DNA of 64,000 bases, taken from positions 1-64,000 of the forward strand of contig JAILPS010000042.1 of assembly GCA_024699325.1 (NCBI GenBank). The letters are read 5' to 3'. Under the pieces are notes generated by a model that was not told the DNA's origin, did no database searches, and saw nothing but the letters and a program-made list of their open reading frames with translations. Source of the stretch: Lachnospiraceae bacterium. GTDB lineage: Bacteria > Bacillota > Clostridia > Lachnospirales > Lachnospiraceae. A program made the position numbers and the translations under genes. Shown here piece by piece: positions 9,070 through 18,637 of this stretch; the first letter of the stretch is position 1, and the number at the start of each line of letters is the position of its first letter.

Positions 9070-10011
9070 ATGGAATTTTCACATGTATCGGTTCTGCTTC
9101 ATGAGACGGTCGACAGTTTGAACATTAAGCCTGACGGCATATACGTGGACGGAACGCTGGGCGGCGGAGGTCACTCCTTCGAGATAGCCTCTAAACTGTC
9201 TGAGGGCGGAAGATTAATAGGAATAGACCAGGACCGTGAGGCGCTTGAGGCCGCGGGAGAGCGACTTAAGTGTTTCGGCGACAGGGTCACAAGGGTCAGA
9301 TCCAACTTCGAAAACATCGGGGCGGTGCTTGACAGCTTAGGGATAGAGAAGGTTGACGGTATTATGTTAGACCTTGGTGTCTCATCCCACCAGCTAGACG
9401 ATGAGAGCAGGGGCTTTACCTACAGGGTGGACGCACCTCTTGACATGAGAATGGATATGGACGGGGCGCTAAGCGCAGCCGACATCGTAAATACTTACCC
9501 GGAGACGGAGATTAACCGCATCATAAGGGACTATGGTGAGGAGAAGTTTTCGAGAAATATTGCAAGAAATATTGTGACTGAGAGGGAGAAGGCTCCCATA
9601 GAGACCACGGGGAGGCTCGTGGAGATCATCAGAAAATCGATGCCCATGAAGGCGCAGATTAGCGGAGGTCATCCCGCCAAGAGAACGTTTCAGGCCATAA
9701 GAATAGCCTGTAACAGGGAGCTGGATGTCCTGGAAAACAGCCTGGATGAGATGATACTCAGGCTGAACCCCGGCGGAAGGCTAAGCATTATCACCTTCCA
9801 TTCTTTGGAAGACAGAATTGTAAAAACAGCATTTAAACGAAACGAAAACCCTTGCATATGCCCACCAAACTTCCCAGTTTGTGTGTGTGGCAGGAAGAGC
9901 ACAGGCTTTGTGGTTACCCACAAGCCCATACTTCCAAGCGAAGAGGAGATGGAGGTTAACCCCAGATCCAAGAGCGCCAAGTTAAGAGTTTTTGAGAGAA
10001 CACAGGATTAA
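9070..10011 (+). CDS. rsmH: 16S rRNA (cytosine-1402-N4)-methyltransferase
   Basis: RsmH (MraW) methylates N4 of C1402 in the ribosomal P site using S-adenosylmethionine. The 313-residue protein has the SAM-binding [10 protein letters not shown] loop near residue 28, the [18 protein letters not shown] block, [14 protein letters not shown], and the C-terminal [14 protein letters not shown]...[19 protein letters not shown] precedes the ATG. It sits in the standard second place of the dcw cluster. Confidence 0.95.
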   Translation: MEFSHVSVLLHETVDSLNIKPDGIYVDGTLGGGGHSFEIASKLSEGGRLIGIDQDREALEAAGERLKCFGDRVTRVRSNFENIGAVLDSLGIEKVDGIMLDLGVSSHQLDDESRGFTYRVDAPLDMRMDMDGALSAADIVNTYPETEINRIIRDYGEEKFSRNIARNIVTEREKAPIETTGRLVEIIRKSMPMKAQISGGHPAKRTFQAIRIACNRELDVLENSLDEMILRLNPGGRLSIITFHSLEDRIVKTAFKRNENPCICPPNFPVCVCGRKSTGFVVTHKPILPSEEEMEVNPRSKSAKLRVFERTQD

Positions 10012-10044
10012 GGGAGCTCGCAGGGGCGGGCAAAGAGGTATTGT

Positions 10045-10581
10045 ATGGCAAAGAGGTATTATGGCAATCTCGACGAGAATTCAGTAGCCGGATCTTACAG
10101 AAATTACGAATATGAATATAGATATGAGCTGGATGGAAACACCGTCAGGAGGACGGCTGTGCCGGTTGAACCTGACGAGGAAGAGTATGTTGCCCCCAGG
10201 AAACCTGCCAGAAGAAGAACCCTCACACAGGAGGAGCAGAAGAAGCGCCAGCGCGCTACAGCCTTCAATCTTCCAACAGTCGTAGTTATCACAGTATTCA
10301 TGGTTATGGCAGCTCTGGCGTGCATCCACCTAGTTGGCGCACAGGGCGAGCTTAACAGTCATTTGAGAAAGGTCAGAGAGCTTAGAAGTGAACTTACAAC
10401 TGTTCAGGACAGAAATGATTTAAGATACAGCCAGGTTGAGGCGGGTATTGACTATACAGCGATTTACGATTATGCTATCAAGCAGCTTGGAATGAAGCAG
10501 CCGGGCAAGGATCAGGTTGTGTGGTTTAATTCAACTGAAAGTGAGTACGTGGTTCAATATGAAGAGATTCCTCAGGAATAA
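10045..10581 (+). CDS. ftsL: FtsL-like septal protein
   Basis: This small bitopic membrane protein lies between rsmH and the PBP gene, the usual place for ftsL. Of its 178 residues the first ~72 are charged and cytoplasmic (RKPARRRTLTQEEQKKRQR). One membrane segment lies at about 73-95, followed by a heptad-like helix (LRKVRELRSELTTVQ) and a short periplasm-side domain. FtsL has very low sequence identity between species, so the name rests on size, topology and position. Its 3' end overlaps the PBP start by 23 bases, suggesting translational coupling. Confidence 0.75.
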   Translation: MAKRYYGNLDENSVAGSYRNYEYEYRYELDGNTVRRTAVPVEPDEEEYVAPRKPARRRTLTQEEQKKRQRATAFNLPTVVVITVFMVMAALACIHLVGAQGELNSHLRKVRELRSELTTVQDRNDLRYSQVEAGIDYTAIYDYAIKQLGMKQPGKDQVVWFNSTESEYVVQYEEIPQE

Positions 10582-12814
10582 TAATAATAAGGGCAAGAAA
10601 AACAGGGAGCGGAGAAGAAAAAATCTTAACTCCCTGAGATTCCGCCCCAATATGCAGAACAAGCTGGCATTTCTATTTACGGGAGCAATGCTGGCTTTCT
10701 TGTTTTTAGCGGTTGTTGTGGTTATCACGACGACACAGAATTACGATGAATACGCTGTGAAGGTATTCTCAAACTACAACTATTCAAGCACCAGTCTTAC
10801 GGCGGCAAGAGGTACCATCACAGACAGAAATGGCAACTCACTGGCCATATCAGAGCCTGAATATCTTCTTATAATAGAGGCGCAAAACATTAACGACGAC
10901 AAGTACTACCAGGCGACTATCGCTGCGCTCACGAAGGTTTTCGGACTTGACAGGGCTGAACTTGAGTCGTTCGTTGTCAATCATCCCAACTCACAGTATT
11001 ACAGATACAGGGAGAGCGACGGACAGACGCTGATGATCGTTCCCCTGGATAAGATTGAGGAGTTTGAGGCCATAGAGAGCGCTGTAAATGTAACCAGCGC
11101 CAGAAGAAAGTTAGAGGCTCTGTCCGAGCTGTTTGGCCTGACTACGGATGAGGTTGCGGCCAGGTTCCCTGAATACGCCAGGTTCGCAGTCGAGGGCGTG
11201 TGGTTTGAGAAGAGATACGAGAGAGTTTACCCCTACGGAAGTCTCGCCTGCAAGGTTATAGGCTATCAGTCAGGCGACAGCGCAGAGTACTCCACAGGTA
11301 TCGAGAAGTATTATGATTTACAGCTCACAGGTGTTGACGGCAAGAGCTACGGATATCTTAACGACGACTACAACCTGAACAACCAGGTCGTGGCTCCTGT
11401 TGAGGGCAATACCGTGGTTTCAACCATAGACGTGCAGATACAGTCCATCGTCGAGGAGAAGATTGCCGACTACATGGAAAATACAGGCGCTGAAAATGTT
11501 GGCGTCGTGGTCATGAATCCAAACAACGGCGAAATCTACGCCATGGCGACGGACACATATTTCGATCTAAACGACCCTACCGCCAAGCCTGACTCATACA
11601 CGCAGAGCGAATGGGACAGCCTAAGCGCGCAGGATAAGAGCACCGCACTTAATGAGCTCTATTCAAACTACTGCGTGAGCTCATCATTTGAGCCTGGTTC
11701 TGTATTTAAGGCCTTCGTGGTCGCCATGGCATACGAGGAGGGCTATCTAAACGGCGACGAAAACTTCTACTGCGGCGGCTACAGAGTCGTAAACGGCTGG
11801 AAGGTAAGATGCCACAACCGTGACGGCTGCGGCGTTCTCGATATCTTCGGGGCTCTTCAGAACTCCTGCAATGTCTGCCTCATGCAGATTGCTGACATGG
11901 TGGGCAAGGAGGATTTCACTACATATTTCAACAGATTTGGCTTCGGCAAGAAGACCGGAATTGACCTTCCGGGGGAGATGGACACATCTGCCCTAGTCTA
12001 CTCAGACTTCACAACCCAGCCTGACGTAACGCTCGCCTGCGCATCATTTGGACAGGGCTTTAACGTTACCATGGTTGAGGTGTGCGCGGCATTTGCATCC
12101 CTCGTAAACGGCGGATATTACTACACTCCCCACGTTGTGAAGGAGATACAGTCCGTGGACGGCACGATTGTGTACACAGCTGACACAACTCCGCAGTACC
12201 TGACCATCAGCCAGGAGACCTGCGAATACATGAGAGAGGCTCTGTTTGCAGTCGTAGAGGGCGGTACAGCCCAGACTATTAAGGTGCCGGGATACAACAT
12301 CGGCGGCAAGACAGGTTCTGCCGAGATGGTTATAAACGGCAAGCGTGCGGAGGACGAGTGGGTCTGCTCAATCGTAACAGCATGCCCTATAGAGGATCCT
12401 GAGGTTTTAATCTACACGCTTATCGACAGAGGTAAGGATCCTGAGAATTATTCAAACAGTATGCCGGCACAGCTTCTCTCTAAGGCTATCTATGAGGAGG
12501 TGCTTCCATACTTAAACATCCACTCCAACTTAGACGAATACGATTACATCGTCATTCCTGAGACTGAGGCACCTGTTGAGTCTTCCTATGAGGAGGCTGC
12601 AATCACCGCTGAGGTTGGAGAGGTTGAGACTGACCCTCAGACCGGACTCATCATCGAGACCGAGCCTGTGGAGACAGACGAAAACGGCGAGCCGGTAAGT
12701 GTTGAGAACCCGGCGGACGAGAGCAGTGAGGGGGAGAGCACAGAGCCTTCGCCTGAGGGCGGGGAAAGTATTTCGCCTGAGGTTCCTGAGGAGACACCTG
12801 CTGCCCTGGAGTAA
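10559..12814 (+). CDS. Class B penicillin-binding protein (FtsI/SpoVD type)
   Basis: This D,D-transpeptidase cross-links septal peptidoglycan. From the ATG at 10559 it has 751 residues. A very basic N-terminus with four Asn (LRNNNNKGKKNRERRRK) precedes one membrane anchor and a dimerisation domain (ARGTITDRNGN). The transpeptidase motifs are S381-x-x-K384 (EPGSVFK), SCN at 436 and K584-TG (GGKTGSAE). There is no PASTA domain; the last ~75 residues are a Glu/Pro/Ser-rich tail. The in-frame codon at 10517 would lengthen the overlap with ftsL and has no better ribosome site. No strong Shine-Dalgarno precedes 10559, which fits coupling to ftsL. FtsI and SpoVD cannot be told apart here, but non-sporing context favours septal PBP. 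Confidence 0.88.
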   Translation: MKRFLRNNNNKGKKNRERRRKNLNSLRFRPNMQNKLAFLFTGAMLAFLFLAVVVVITTTQNYDEYAVKVFSNYNYSSTSLTAARGTITDRNGNSLAISEPEYLLIIEAQNINDDKYYQATIAALTKVFGLDRAELESFVVNHPNSQYYRYRESDGQTLMIVPLDKIEEFEAIESAVNVTSARRKLEALSELFGLTTDEVAARFPEYARFAVEGVWFEKRYERVYPYGSLACKVIGYQSGDSAEYSTGIEKYYDLQLTGVDGKSYGYLNDDYNLNNQVVAPVEGNTVVSTIDVQIQSIVEEKIADYMENTGAENVGVVVMNPNNGEIYAMATDTYFDLNDPTAKPDSYTQSEWDSLSAQDKSTALNELYSNYCVSSSFEPGSVFKAFVVAMAYEEGYLNGDENFYCGGYRVVNGWKVRCHNRDGCGVLDIFGALQNSCNVCLMQIADMVGKEDFTTYFNRFGFGKKTGIDLPGEMDTSALVYSDFTTQPDVTLACASFGQGFNVTMVEVCAAFASLVNGGYYYTPHVVKEIQSVDGTIVYTADTTPQYLTISQETCEYMREALFAVVEGGTAQTIKVPGYNIGGKTGSAEMVINGKRAEDEWVCSIVTACPIEDPEVLIYTLIDRGKDPENYSNSMPAQLLSKAIYEEVLPYLNIHSNLDEYDYIVIPETEAPVESSYEEAAITAEVGEVETDPQTGLIIETEPVETDENGEPVSVENPADESSEGESTEPSPEGGESISPEVPEETPAALE

Positions 12815-12834
12815 TTAGAATTGAGGTTTATATA

Positions 12835-13785
12835 ATGAAGGCATTATTTGCTTTGATCACAGCGTTTGTGCTAAGCGCATGTTTCACACACCTGCTCATA
12901 CCATTTCTTAGGAAACTTAAGTTTGGCCAGCAGGAGAGGGAGGACGGCCCGAAGGAGCATCTGAAAAAGGCCGGCACCCCAACTATGGGAGGACTTGCGT
13001 TTGTCCCGGCGGCAGCGATTGCGGGCGCCATATTTTCGTGGCCTGATTTTGACAATCTTATAGTGATAATCATCATGCTTGGCTTCGGCCTGGTTGGCTT
13101 CCTGGATGACTACCTCAAGGTTGTCAAGAAGAACACGAAGGGGCTCTCGCCCAAGCTTAAAATGCTGGGACAGTTCGTGGTTGCTACGGCGCTTCTCGTG
13201 TACATGTACATGGGGGAGGGGCTTGGAACAGACATAATCATTCCGTTTGCGGGAGGATATAAGATTGATCTGTCCTATGTCTACATTCCGTTTTTCTACA
13301 TTGTAGTTATGGGAACCGACAACGGCGTGAATTTCACGGACGGCGTTGACGGGCTGTGCTCATCAGTTACGGCTGTGGTTTGTGCATTTTTTGCGTTGGC
13401 AAGTGTAAAGCTTGGCTTAGGTATGGAGGCCACATCCTGCGCCCTGATTGGAGCGCTTCTCGGATACCTCCTGTTTAATCTTCACCCCGCCCAGGTTTTC
13501 ATGGGCGACACGGGAAGTCTGTCGCTTGGCGGATATGTGGCAGCTATGGCTCTCATCATGAAGATGCCGCTGTTTATCATAATCGTCGGATTTGTCTATC
13601 TTGCGGAAATGTTGTCTGTCATGATACAGGTCGCATACTTTAAGAAGACAGGTGGCAAGAGAATATTCAGAATGGCGCCGATACATCACCATTTTGAGCT
13701 CGGCGGCTGGAGTGAGACGCAGGTTGTGGGAAGGTTTACCGTCCTGACCATAATACTGTGCGTTATAGGATATATTGCATTATAA
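12835..13785 (+). CDS. mraY: Phospho-N-acetylmuramoyl-pentapeptide transferase
   Basis: MraY makes lipid I by joining UDP-MurNAc-pentapeptide to undecaprenyl phosphate in the membrane. The 316-residue protein has about ten hydrophobic segments. It shows KKAGTPTMGGLAF near residues 42-54, the acidic motif GFLDDYLK, TDGVDGL, NLHPAQVFMGDTGSLSLGG, and the C-terminal APIHHHFELGGWSE. It begins 20 bp after the PBP gene and is followed 12 bp later by murD. Confidence 0.95.
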   Translation: MKALFALITAFVLSACFTHLLIPFLRKLKFGQQEREDGPKEHLKKAGTPTMGGLAFVPAAAIAGAIFSWPDFDNLIVIIIMLGFGLVGFLDDYLKVVKKNTKGLSPKLKMLGQFVVATALLVYMYMGEGLGTDIIIPFAGGYKIDLSYVYIPFFYIVVMGTDNGVNFTDGVDGLCSSVTAVVCAFFALASVKLGLGMEATSCALIGALLGYLLFNLHPAQVFMGDTGSLSLGGYVAAMALIMKMPLFIIIVGFVYLAEMLSVMIQVAYFKKTGGKRIFRMAPIHHHFELGGWSETQVVGRFTVLTIILCVIGYIAL

Positions 13786-13797
13786 GGAAGTGGAAAT

Positions 13798-15189
13798 ATG
13801 GCTGAATATATGGTTGCGGGAAGCGGCATCAGCGGCATCAGCGCTGTGAGACTCCTGCTTGGACTTGGAAAATCTGTTTTGCTCTACGATGGCAATGTTA
13901 AGCTTGACGAGGAGACTGTGAGGAATAAGGTCTTTGAGGGCGAGGAGAGCTTGAGAAGCAGGGAAGGGCTTCTAAGCATTTACATAGGTGAGCTTACTGC
14001 GGACGTTTTGAGGGGCGTCAGAGTCTGTGTGCTCTCCCCTGGAATCGCACAGGACAGCCCCTTCATGGACATCGTGAGAATCTGCGGCATAGAGATTACA
14101 GGAGAGGTTGAGCTTGCATACACCTATGCGAAGGGTAAGCTTGCGGCCATCACAGGAACCAACGGCAAGACTACAACCACATCGCTGGTTGGAGAGATTG
14201 TTAGAAACTATAACCCCGACACATTTGTGGTTGGAAACATCGGAATTCCATACGCCCAGGAGGCACTTAAGACGAAACCTACAAGCGCGACCGTCATAGA
14301 GATAAGCAGCTTCATGATGGAGACGGCAGTTAAGTTTAAGCCGGACGTTTCAGCTATATTAAATATCACGCCGGATCACCTAAACCGCCACAAGACCATG
14401 GAGTGCTACATCGCCATGAAGGAGAGGATTGCGGCTAACCAGACCATGAACGAGACCTGCGTTTTAAATCATAAGGACGCGGTTTTGAGGGAGTTTGGCG
14501 AGAAGCTTATCGAGGAGCAGCACTGCAAGGTGGTGTTTTTTGACAGCTCATGCGAGCTTGGCGAGGGATTATTTCTAAGAGGCGACGACATAATTATGGC
14601 ACAGGGCGGCTCTGAGCAGGTTCTGATGAACGTAAACGACATGAACCTGATAGGCGTTCACAACTATGAAAATGTTATGGCAGCCATCGCCATCAGCTAC
14701 GCATTTGGCGTGCCCATGGACATTATAATCGACACGGTTAAGCATTTTAAGGCCGTTGAGCACAGAATAGAGTATGTGGAGACCATCGGCGGAGTTAAAT
14801 ATTACAACGATTCGAAGGGAACCAACCCTGACGCGGCAATCCAGGCGATTAAGGCCATGAGAAGTGCCACCGTTTTGATCGGCGGGGGCTACGACAAGGG
14901 CTCAGAGTATGACGAGTGGATCGAGGCGTTTGACGGCAAGGTCAAGAAGCTGGTGCTTATAGGTCAGACGAAGGAGAAGATTGCGCAGTGCTGCGACAAA
15001 CACGGATTTAGCGATTATGTGTATGCAGAGACCTTCGAGGAGGCCATGGAGATATGCTTCGAGACGGCGACAGAAGGGGACAATGTGCTCCTCTCACCTG
15101 CGTGCGCAAGCTGGGGAATGTTTGACAACTATGAGCAGCGCGGCAGAATCTTCAAAGAAATAGTTAGAAACAGACTTAAAAACAGTTAG
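13798..15189 (+). CDS. murD: UDP-N-acetylmuramoylalanine--D-glutamate ligase
   Basis: MurD adds D-glutamate to UDP-MurNAc-L-alanine with ATP. The 463 residues match the family length. Landmarks are the N-terminal dinucleotide-like fold (VAGSGISGISAVRLL), the P-loop ITGTNGKTTTTSLVG near residue 118, NITPDHLNRH near 190, the HRIEYV...YNDSKGTNPDAA block near 325, and LSPACASWGMFDNYEQRG near the end. GGAAGTGG lies before the ATG. Confidence 0.95.
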   Translation: MAEYMVAGSGISGISAVRLLLGLGKSVLLYDGNVKLDEETVRNKVFEGEESLRSREGLLSIYIGELTADVLRGVRVCVLSPGIAQDSPFMDIVRICGIEITGEVELAYTYAKGKLAAITGTNGKTTTTSLVGEIVRNYNPDTFVVGNIGIPYAQEALKTKPTSATVIEISSFMMETAVKFKPDVSAILNITPDHLNRHKTMECYIAMKERIAANQTMNETCVLNHKDAVLREFGEKLIEEQHCKVVFFDSSCELGEGLFLRGDDIIMAQGGSEQVLMNVNDMNLIGVHNYENVMAAIAISYAFGVPMDIIIDTVKHFKAVEHRIEYVETIGGVKYYNDSKGTNPDAAIQAIKAMRSATVLIGGGYDKGSEYDEWIEAFDGKVKKLVLIGQTKEKIAQCCDKHGFSDYVYAETFEEAMEICFETATEGDNVLLSPACASWGMFDNYEQRGRIFKEIVRNRLKNS

Positions 15190-15198
15190 GATTGAACG

Positions 15199-16398
15199 AT
15201 GGATAACAACATAAACACAGAAAAAATGCAGACAGAAGAAGTTAAGGAGAAAAACTTAATTCAAAAGATATTCTTCTTTGGCCCGAATACCTACTATGAT
15301 TACGGGCTTGTTTTTGTCATGCTTTTTTTGGTGCTGTTTGGCGTAATCATGGTCTATTCCACCACGGCTTACTCAGATGCCATAACATATGGAACACCCT
15401 ACAGGTCCGTGATAAACCACGCAAAATACGCTGTGATTGCTGTTGGGCTTGCAATCCTTATATCTAAATTTGACTACCACTGGATAGTCAGGCTCTCGCC
15501 ATTAATGTACTTATTGTCACTGGGGCTTATTTTGTATACGATGGTTGCAGGTAAGACCGCCAACGGTTCAGCGAGATGGCTCTATATTGGTTCAACTTCA
15601 ATCCAGCCGTCAGAGCTTGCAAAGCCCTCGCTGATACTTGTGCTGTCGCTGTATCTCACGGCGTTTTATAAGACCAAGCTCAAGAGAAAGAGGGACGAAT
15701 TCATATATGTGCTGATTGGCCTGATCATCACCATCATTCCTGTGGCGCTTGTTATCGGAGAGAACTTAAGCACCGCGGTCATCATCGGCCTCATAGGATA
15801 TCTTATGTGCCATGTGGCCACGAAAATCAAATACATACTTCCACTTCTCATATTAGTGGGCGTTGTGGTGCTTGTGGTGTTGTACAACAGCGGAGGACTT
15901 GAGAAGATACTCTCGGGATACCGCTGGGAGAGAATTCAGGCGTGGCGCCATCCCATGGAGGGCGATAAGAAGTACACCTACCAGATTCTCCAGGGATTAT
16001 ATGCCATAGGTTCGGGCGGTGTGTTTGGCAAGGGTCTTGGAAGCTCCATCCAGAAGCTTGGATATCTTCCGGAGTCACAGAACGATATGATATTTGCCAT
16101 CATCTGTGAGGAACTGGGAATCTGCGGAGCATTCTTTGTAATACTGCTCTTTGTGCTTTTGATCATCCGCCTCACATTTATAGCGCAGAATGCCCCTGAC
16201 ATGGCCGGCGGACTCTTAGTCACAGGCATCATGATACACATGAGCATTCAGGTTTTGTTTAACATTGCCGTTGTAACCAACGTATTCCCAAACACCGGTG
16301 TCACACTTCCGTTTATCAGCTCAGGAGGTAGTGCCCTGGTGGTTATCATCTGCGAGATGGGACTGGCGCTTAGCGTTTCCAACCAGATAAGAAAGTAG
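15199..16398 (+). CDS. ftsW: SEDS-family peptidoglycan glycosyltransferase (FtsW/SpoVE)
   Basis: This is a polytopic SEDS protein that polymerises lipid II with the class B PBP encoded four genes earlier. The 399 residues include a hydrophilic ~35-residue N-terminus and about ten membrane spans. Family marks are GSARWLYIGSTSIQPSELAK, RWERIQAWRHPMEG...YQILQGLYAIGSGG, GLGSSIQKLGYLPESQNDMIFAIICEE and PFISSGGSALVV. Position inside the dcw cluster favours FtsW over RodA. murG, often the next gene in relatives, is not present. Confidence 0.92.
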   Translation: MDNNINTEKMQTEEVKEKNLIQKIFFFGPNTYYDYGLVFVMLFLVLFGVIMVYSTTAYSDAITYGTPYRSVINHAKYAVIAVGLAILISKFDYHWIVRLSPLMYLLSLGLILYTMVAGKTANGSARWLYIGSTSIQPSELAKPSLILVLSLYLTAFYKTKLKRKRDEFIYVLIGLIITIIPVALVIGENLSTAVIIGLIGYLMCHVATKIKYILPLLILVGVVVLVVLYNSGGLEKILSGYRWERIQAWRHPMEGDKKYTYQILQGLYAIGSGGVFGKGLGSSIQKLGYLPESQNDMIFAIICEELGICGAFFVILLFVLLIIRLTFIAQNAPDMAGGLLVTGIMIHMSIQVLFNIAVVTNVFPNTGVTLPFISSGGSALVVIICEMGLALSVSNQIRK

Positions 16399-16404
16399 AA
16401 TATA

Positions 16405-17136
16405 ATGATGAAAACCAAGAGACTGTTAAAGAGACTTCTGATCGTCGCTTCGGTGGTAGGGGTGCTTCTCATCATTTCCTTAGCTGTCTGGAATCTCAGG
16501 ATTACAGAGATTAGCGTGGAGGGAAATACCTACTACACAGACGAGGAGGTCATCTCTTTGATATTTCCGGAGACGAACGACTTGCACACGCTCTACGCCA
16601 TGTGGGACAACCGCTTCGGAGATAAGAAGGACATACCGTTTATCAAGAATTACAACATATCCATAACAGGGCTTCACAGCGCCGAGATCATAGTCTACGA
16701 GAAGGGTCTTATAGGCTATATTCCCTACATGGGAAACTATCTGTACTTCGACGTTGAGGGATATATCGTGGAGACCTCGACGGAAAAAATCGACGGGCTG
16801 TTGTTCATCGACGGCATTAATTTTGACTTCTTCGTGCTAAACAGCAGACTTCCCGTGGAGGATGACAACCTGTTTTATAACACCCTGGTTTTAAGCCGTC
16901 TGATCAACGAAAAAAACTTAGAGGTTGAGAGAATATATTTTGACAGGGATATGAAGGTCACTCTCTACATGGGAGACATTAAGGTGTATCTAGGCGATGC
17001 CACCGAGCTTGAGACCAAGATACTTACCCTTGTGGACATCTGGCCGCAGATAACGAAGGAGAAGGGAACTCTGTATCTGGACAATTATTCCAAGGTAAAC
17101 AATATAGTTGAATACATTTTCAAACGCGACACATAG
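16405..17136 (+). CDS. ftsQ: FtsQ/DivIB-like cell-division protein
   Basis: This 243-residue bitopic protein has a basic N-terminus (MMKTKRLLKRLL), one membrane segment at about 11-30, and an extracellular POTRA-like region (ITEISVEGNTYYTDEEVISL). An FtsQ-type beta domain of about 150 residues follows. DivIB/FtsQ holds the FtsL-FtsB complex and the septal PBP at the divisome. Two ATGs occur at 16405 and 16408 and cannot be separated. It closes the operon; a terminator follows at once. Confidence 0.82.
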   Translation: MMKTKRLLKRLLIVASVVGVLLIISLAVWNLRITEISVEGNTYYTDEEVISLIFPETNDLHTLYAMWDNRFGDKKDIPFIKNYNISITGLHSAEIIVYEKGLIGYIPYMGNYLYFDVEGYIVETSTEKIDGLLFIDGINFDFFVLNSRLPVEDDNLFYNTLVLSRLINEKNLEVERIYFDRDMKVTLYMGDIKVYLGDATELETKILTLVDIWPQITKEKGTLYLDNYSKVNNIVEYIFKRDT

Positions 17137-17172
17137 ATGCTTCCGATACAAGAAAATCGGAAGCATTTTTTT
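17137..17172 (+). terminator. Terminator of the mraZ-ftsQ operon
   Basis: An 11-bp stem (17137-17147 with 17156-17166) is followed by T7. It separates ftsQ from ftsZ transcription. Confidence 0.88.
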
Positions 17173-17193
17173 GGACTTTTTTCGAATTTTGGG

Positions 17194-17222
17194 TTGATTA
17201 TTTTTGCAAAATCACATATAGT
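17194..17222 (+). promoter_or_regulatory. Likely ftsZ promoter
   Basis: TTGATT (17194-17199) and TATAGT (17217-17222) are 17 bp apart, giving an ~80-base leader before ftsZ. Confidence 0.5.
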
Positions 17223-17310
17223 ATACTTTGTGGGTATTTAAGGCAGGGGGAGTTTGCCATTAAGAGATTATTATCCATTTTATACATATGTTTTTTAGGA
17301 GGAGAAACCC

Positions 17311-18546
17311 TTGTTAGAGATTAAAATGAACGAAAACGAAGGCGCAGCAAGAATTATTGTTGTGGGTGTTGGCGGAGCTGGTAACAATGCAGTAAACCGT
17401 ATGATCGACGAGAATATTGCCGGTGTTGAATTTATCGGCATCAATACAGATAAGCAGGCTTTACAGTTATGTAAGGCTCCTAAGGCTATCCAGATTGGTG
17501 AGAAGCTTACTAAGGGACTCGGCGCCGGTGCTCAGCCTGAGGTTGGACAGAAGGCAGCAGAGGAGAGCCATGAGGAGCTCACAGAGATGCTCACAGGCGC
17601 TGATATGGTATTTATCACCTGCGGTATGGGAGGTGGTACAGGTACAGGTGCAGCTCCTATCGTTGCAGCACTTGCCAAGGAGATGGGCATTCTCACAGTC
17701 GGCGTTGTAACCAAGCCATTCACATTCGAGGGCAAGGTTCGTCTTCAGAACGCTTTAGCAGGTATCGAGAAGCTTAAGGAGAACGTGGACACACTTATCG
17801 TTATCCCTAACGACAGACTCCTTCAGATTTCAGATAGAAGAACAACAATCCTTGACGCATTCAAGAGAGCCGATGAGGTTCTTCAGCAGGGTGTTCAGGG
17901 TATCACAGATCTTATCAACAACCCAGGTCTTATCAACCTCGACTTTGCAGATGTTCAGACTGTTATGCAGAATAAGGGCATCGCTCACATCGGTATCGGT
18001 GAGGCTAAGGGCGACGAGAAGGCTACACAGGCTATGCACGACGCTCTGTCAAGCCCACTTCTCGAGACAACAATCGAGGGCGCTTCACACGTTCTTGTAA
18101 ACATCACCGGCGATGTAAGCCTTCCAGAGGTTTATGAGGCTATCAGCACTGTTCAGGAGCTTGCAGGAGAGGATGCCAACATTATCTTCGGTACATCTTA
18201 TGACGATGAGACAGCAGACACAGTTCGCATCACCCTTATCGCTACAGGCGTTGAGGATAAGTCAGCAGCAGGTTCATCTGCTTACAGACCTAAGACAAGC
18301 GCACGTCCTGTTTACACAGCTAAGCCAACCACTCACACAGAGGAGAAGGTTGAGAAGGCTGTAGAGAAGGCAGAGGAGAAGGCTGAGGATGTTAAGAGCG
18401 CAGCTACAGAGGCAGCTGACGAGCTTGACGATGAGACAATCAACTCATTCTCTAACAAGCCATACACACCTTCATACAGAAGAACTGAGACACAGACAAC
18501 AACATCTAACCAGTCTGTCCGTATCCCAAGCTTCCTCAAGAAGTAA
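17311..18546 (+). CDS. ftsZ: Cell-division protein FtsZ (TTG start)
   Basis: FtsZ is the tubulin-like GTPase that forms the Z-ring. The 411-residue protein shows [13 protein letters not shown] near residue 17, the tubulin signature [10 protein letters not shown] near 108, and NDRLLQ...[17 protein letters not shown]. An Ala/Glu/Lys-rich linker (~330-370) leads to the terminal peptide RIPSFLKK that binds partner proteins. The TTG at 17311 is chosen because AGGAGGAG (17297-17304) is 6 bp away; the ATG at 17326 would be 21 bp away. Codon use is more biased than in its neighbours (GCT/CAG/AAG/CTT runs), as expected for a highly expressed gene. ftsA is not adjacent. Confidence 0.96.
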   Translation: MLEIKMNENEGAARIIVVGVGGAGNNAVNRMIDENIAGVEFIGINTDKQALQLCKAPKAIQIGEKLTKGLGAGAQPEVGQKAAEESHEELTEMLTGADMVFITCGMGGGTGTGAAPIVAALAKEMGILTVGVVTKPFTFEGKVRLQNALAGIEKLKENVDTLIVIPNDRLLQISDRRTTILDAFKRADEVLQQGVQGITDLINNPGLINLDFADVQTVMQNKGIAHIGIGEAKGDEKATQAMHDALSSPLLETTIEGASHVLVNITGDVSLPEVYEAISTVQELAGEDANIIFGTSYDDETADTVRITLIATGVEDKSAAGSSAYRPKTSARPVYTAKPTTHTEEKVEKAVEKAEEKAEDVKSAATEAADELDDETINSFSNKPYTPSYRRTETQTTTSNQSVRIPSFLKK

Positions 18547-18561
18547 TTGATATGTCTATCA

Positions 18562-18590
18562 CTCCCTGTCATCTGACAGGGAGTTTTTTT
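18562..18590 (+). terminator. ftsZ terminator
   Basis: A 9-bp stem (18562-18570 with 18575-18583) is followed by T7. Confidence 0.9.
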
Positions 18591-18591
18591 G

Positions 18592-18627
18592 TAAAAAAAT
18601 CCGGGGCAGATTTAATCTGTCCCGGAT
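18592..18627 (-). terminator. Terminator of the convergent PBP1 gene
   Basis: Read on the minus strand, a 12-bp stem (18616-18627 with 18599-18610) is followed by T7, the complement of 18592-18598. It lies back to back with the ftsZ terminator. Confidence 0.85.
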
Positions 18628-18637
18628 TATCTTATTA

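Noticed and set aside
10575..10600. AAT-rich microsatellite at the ftsL-PBP overlap as a phase-variation switch
   Set aside because: The run of AAT units is in frame for four Asn in the PBP and short; slippage by whole codons would not shift the frame.
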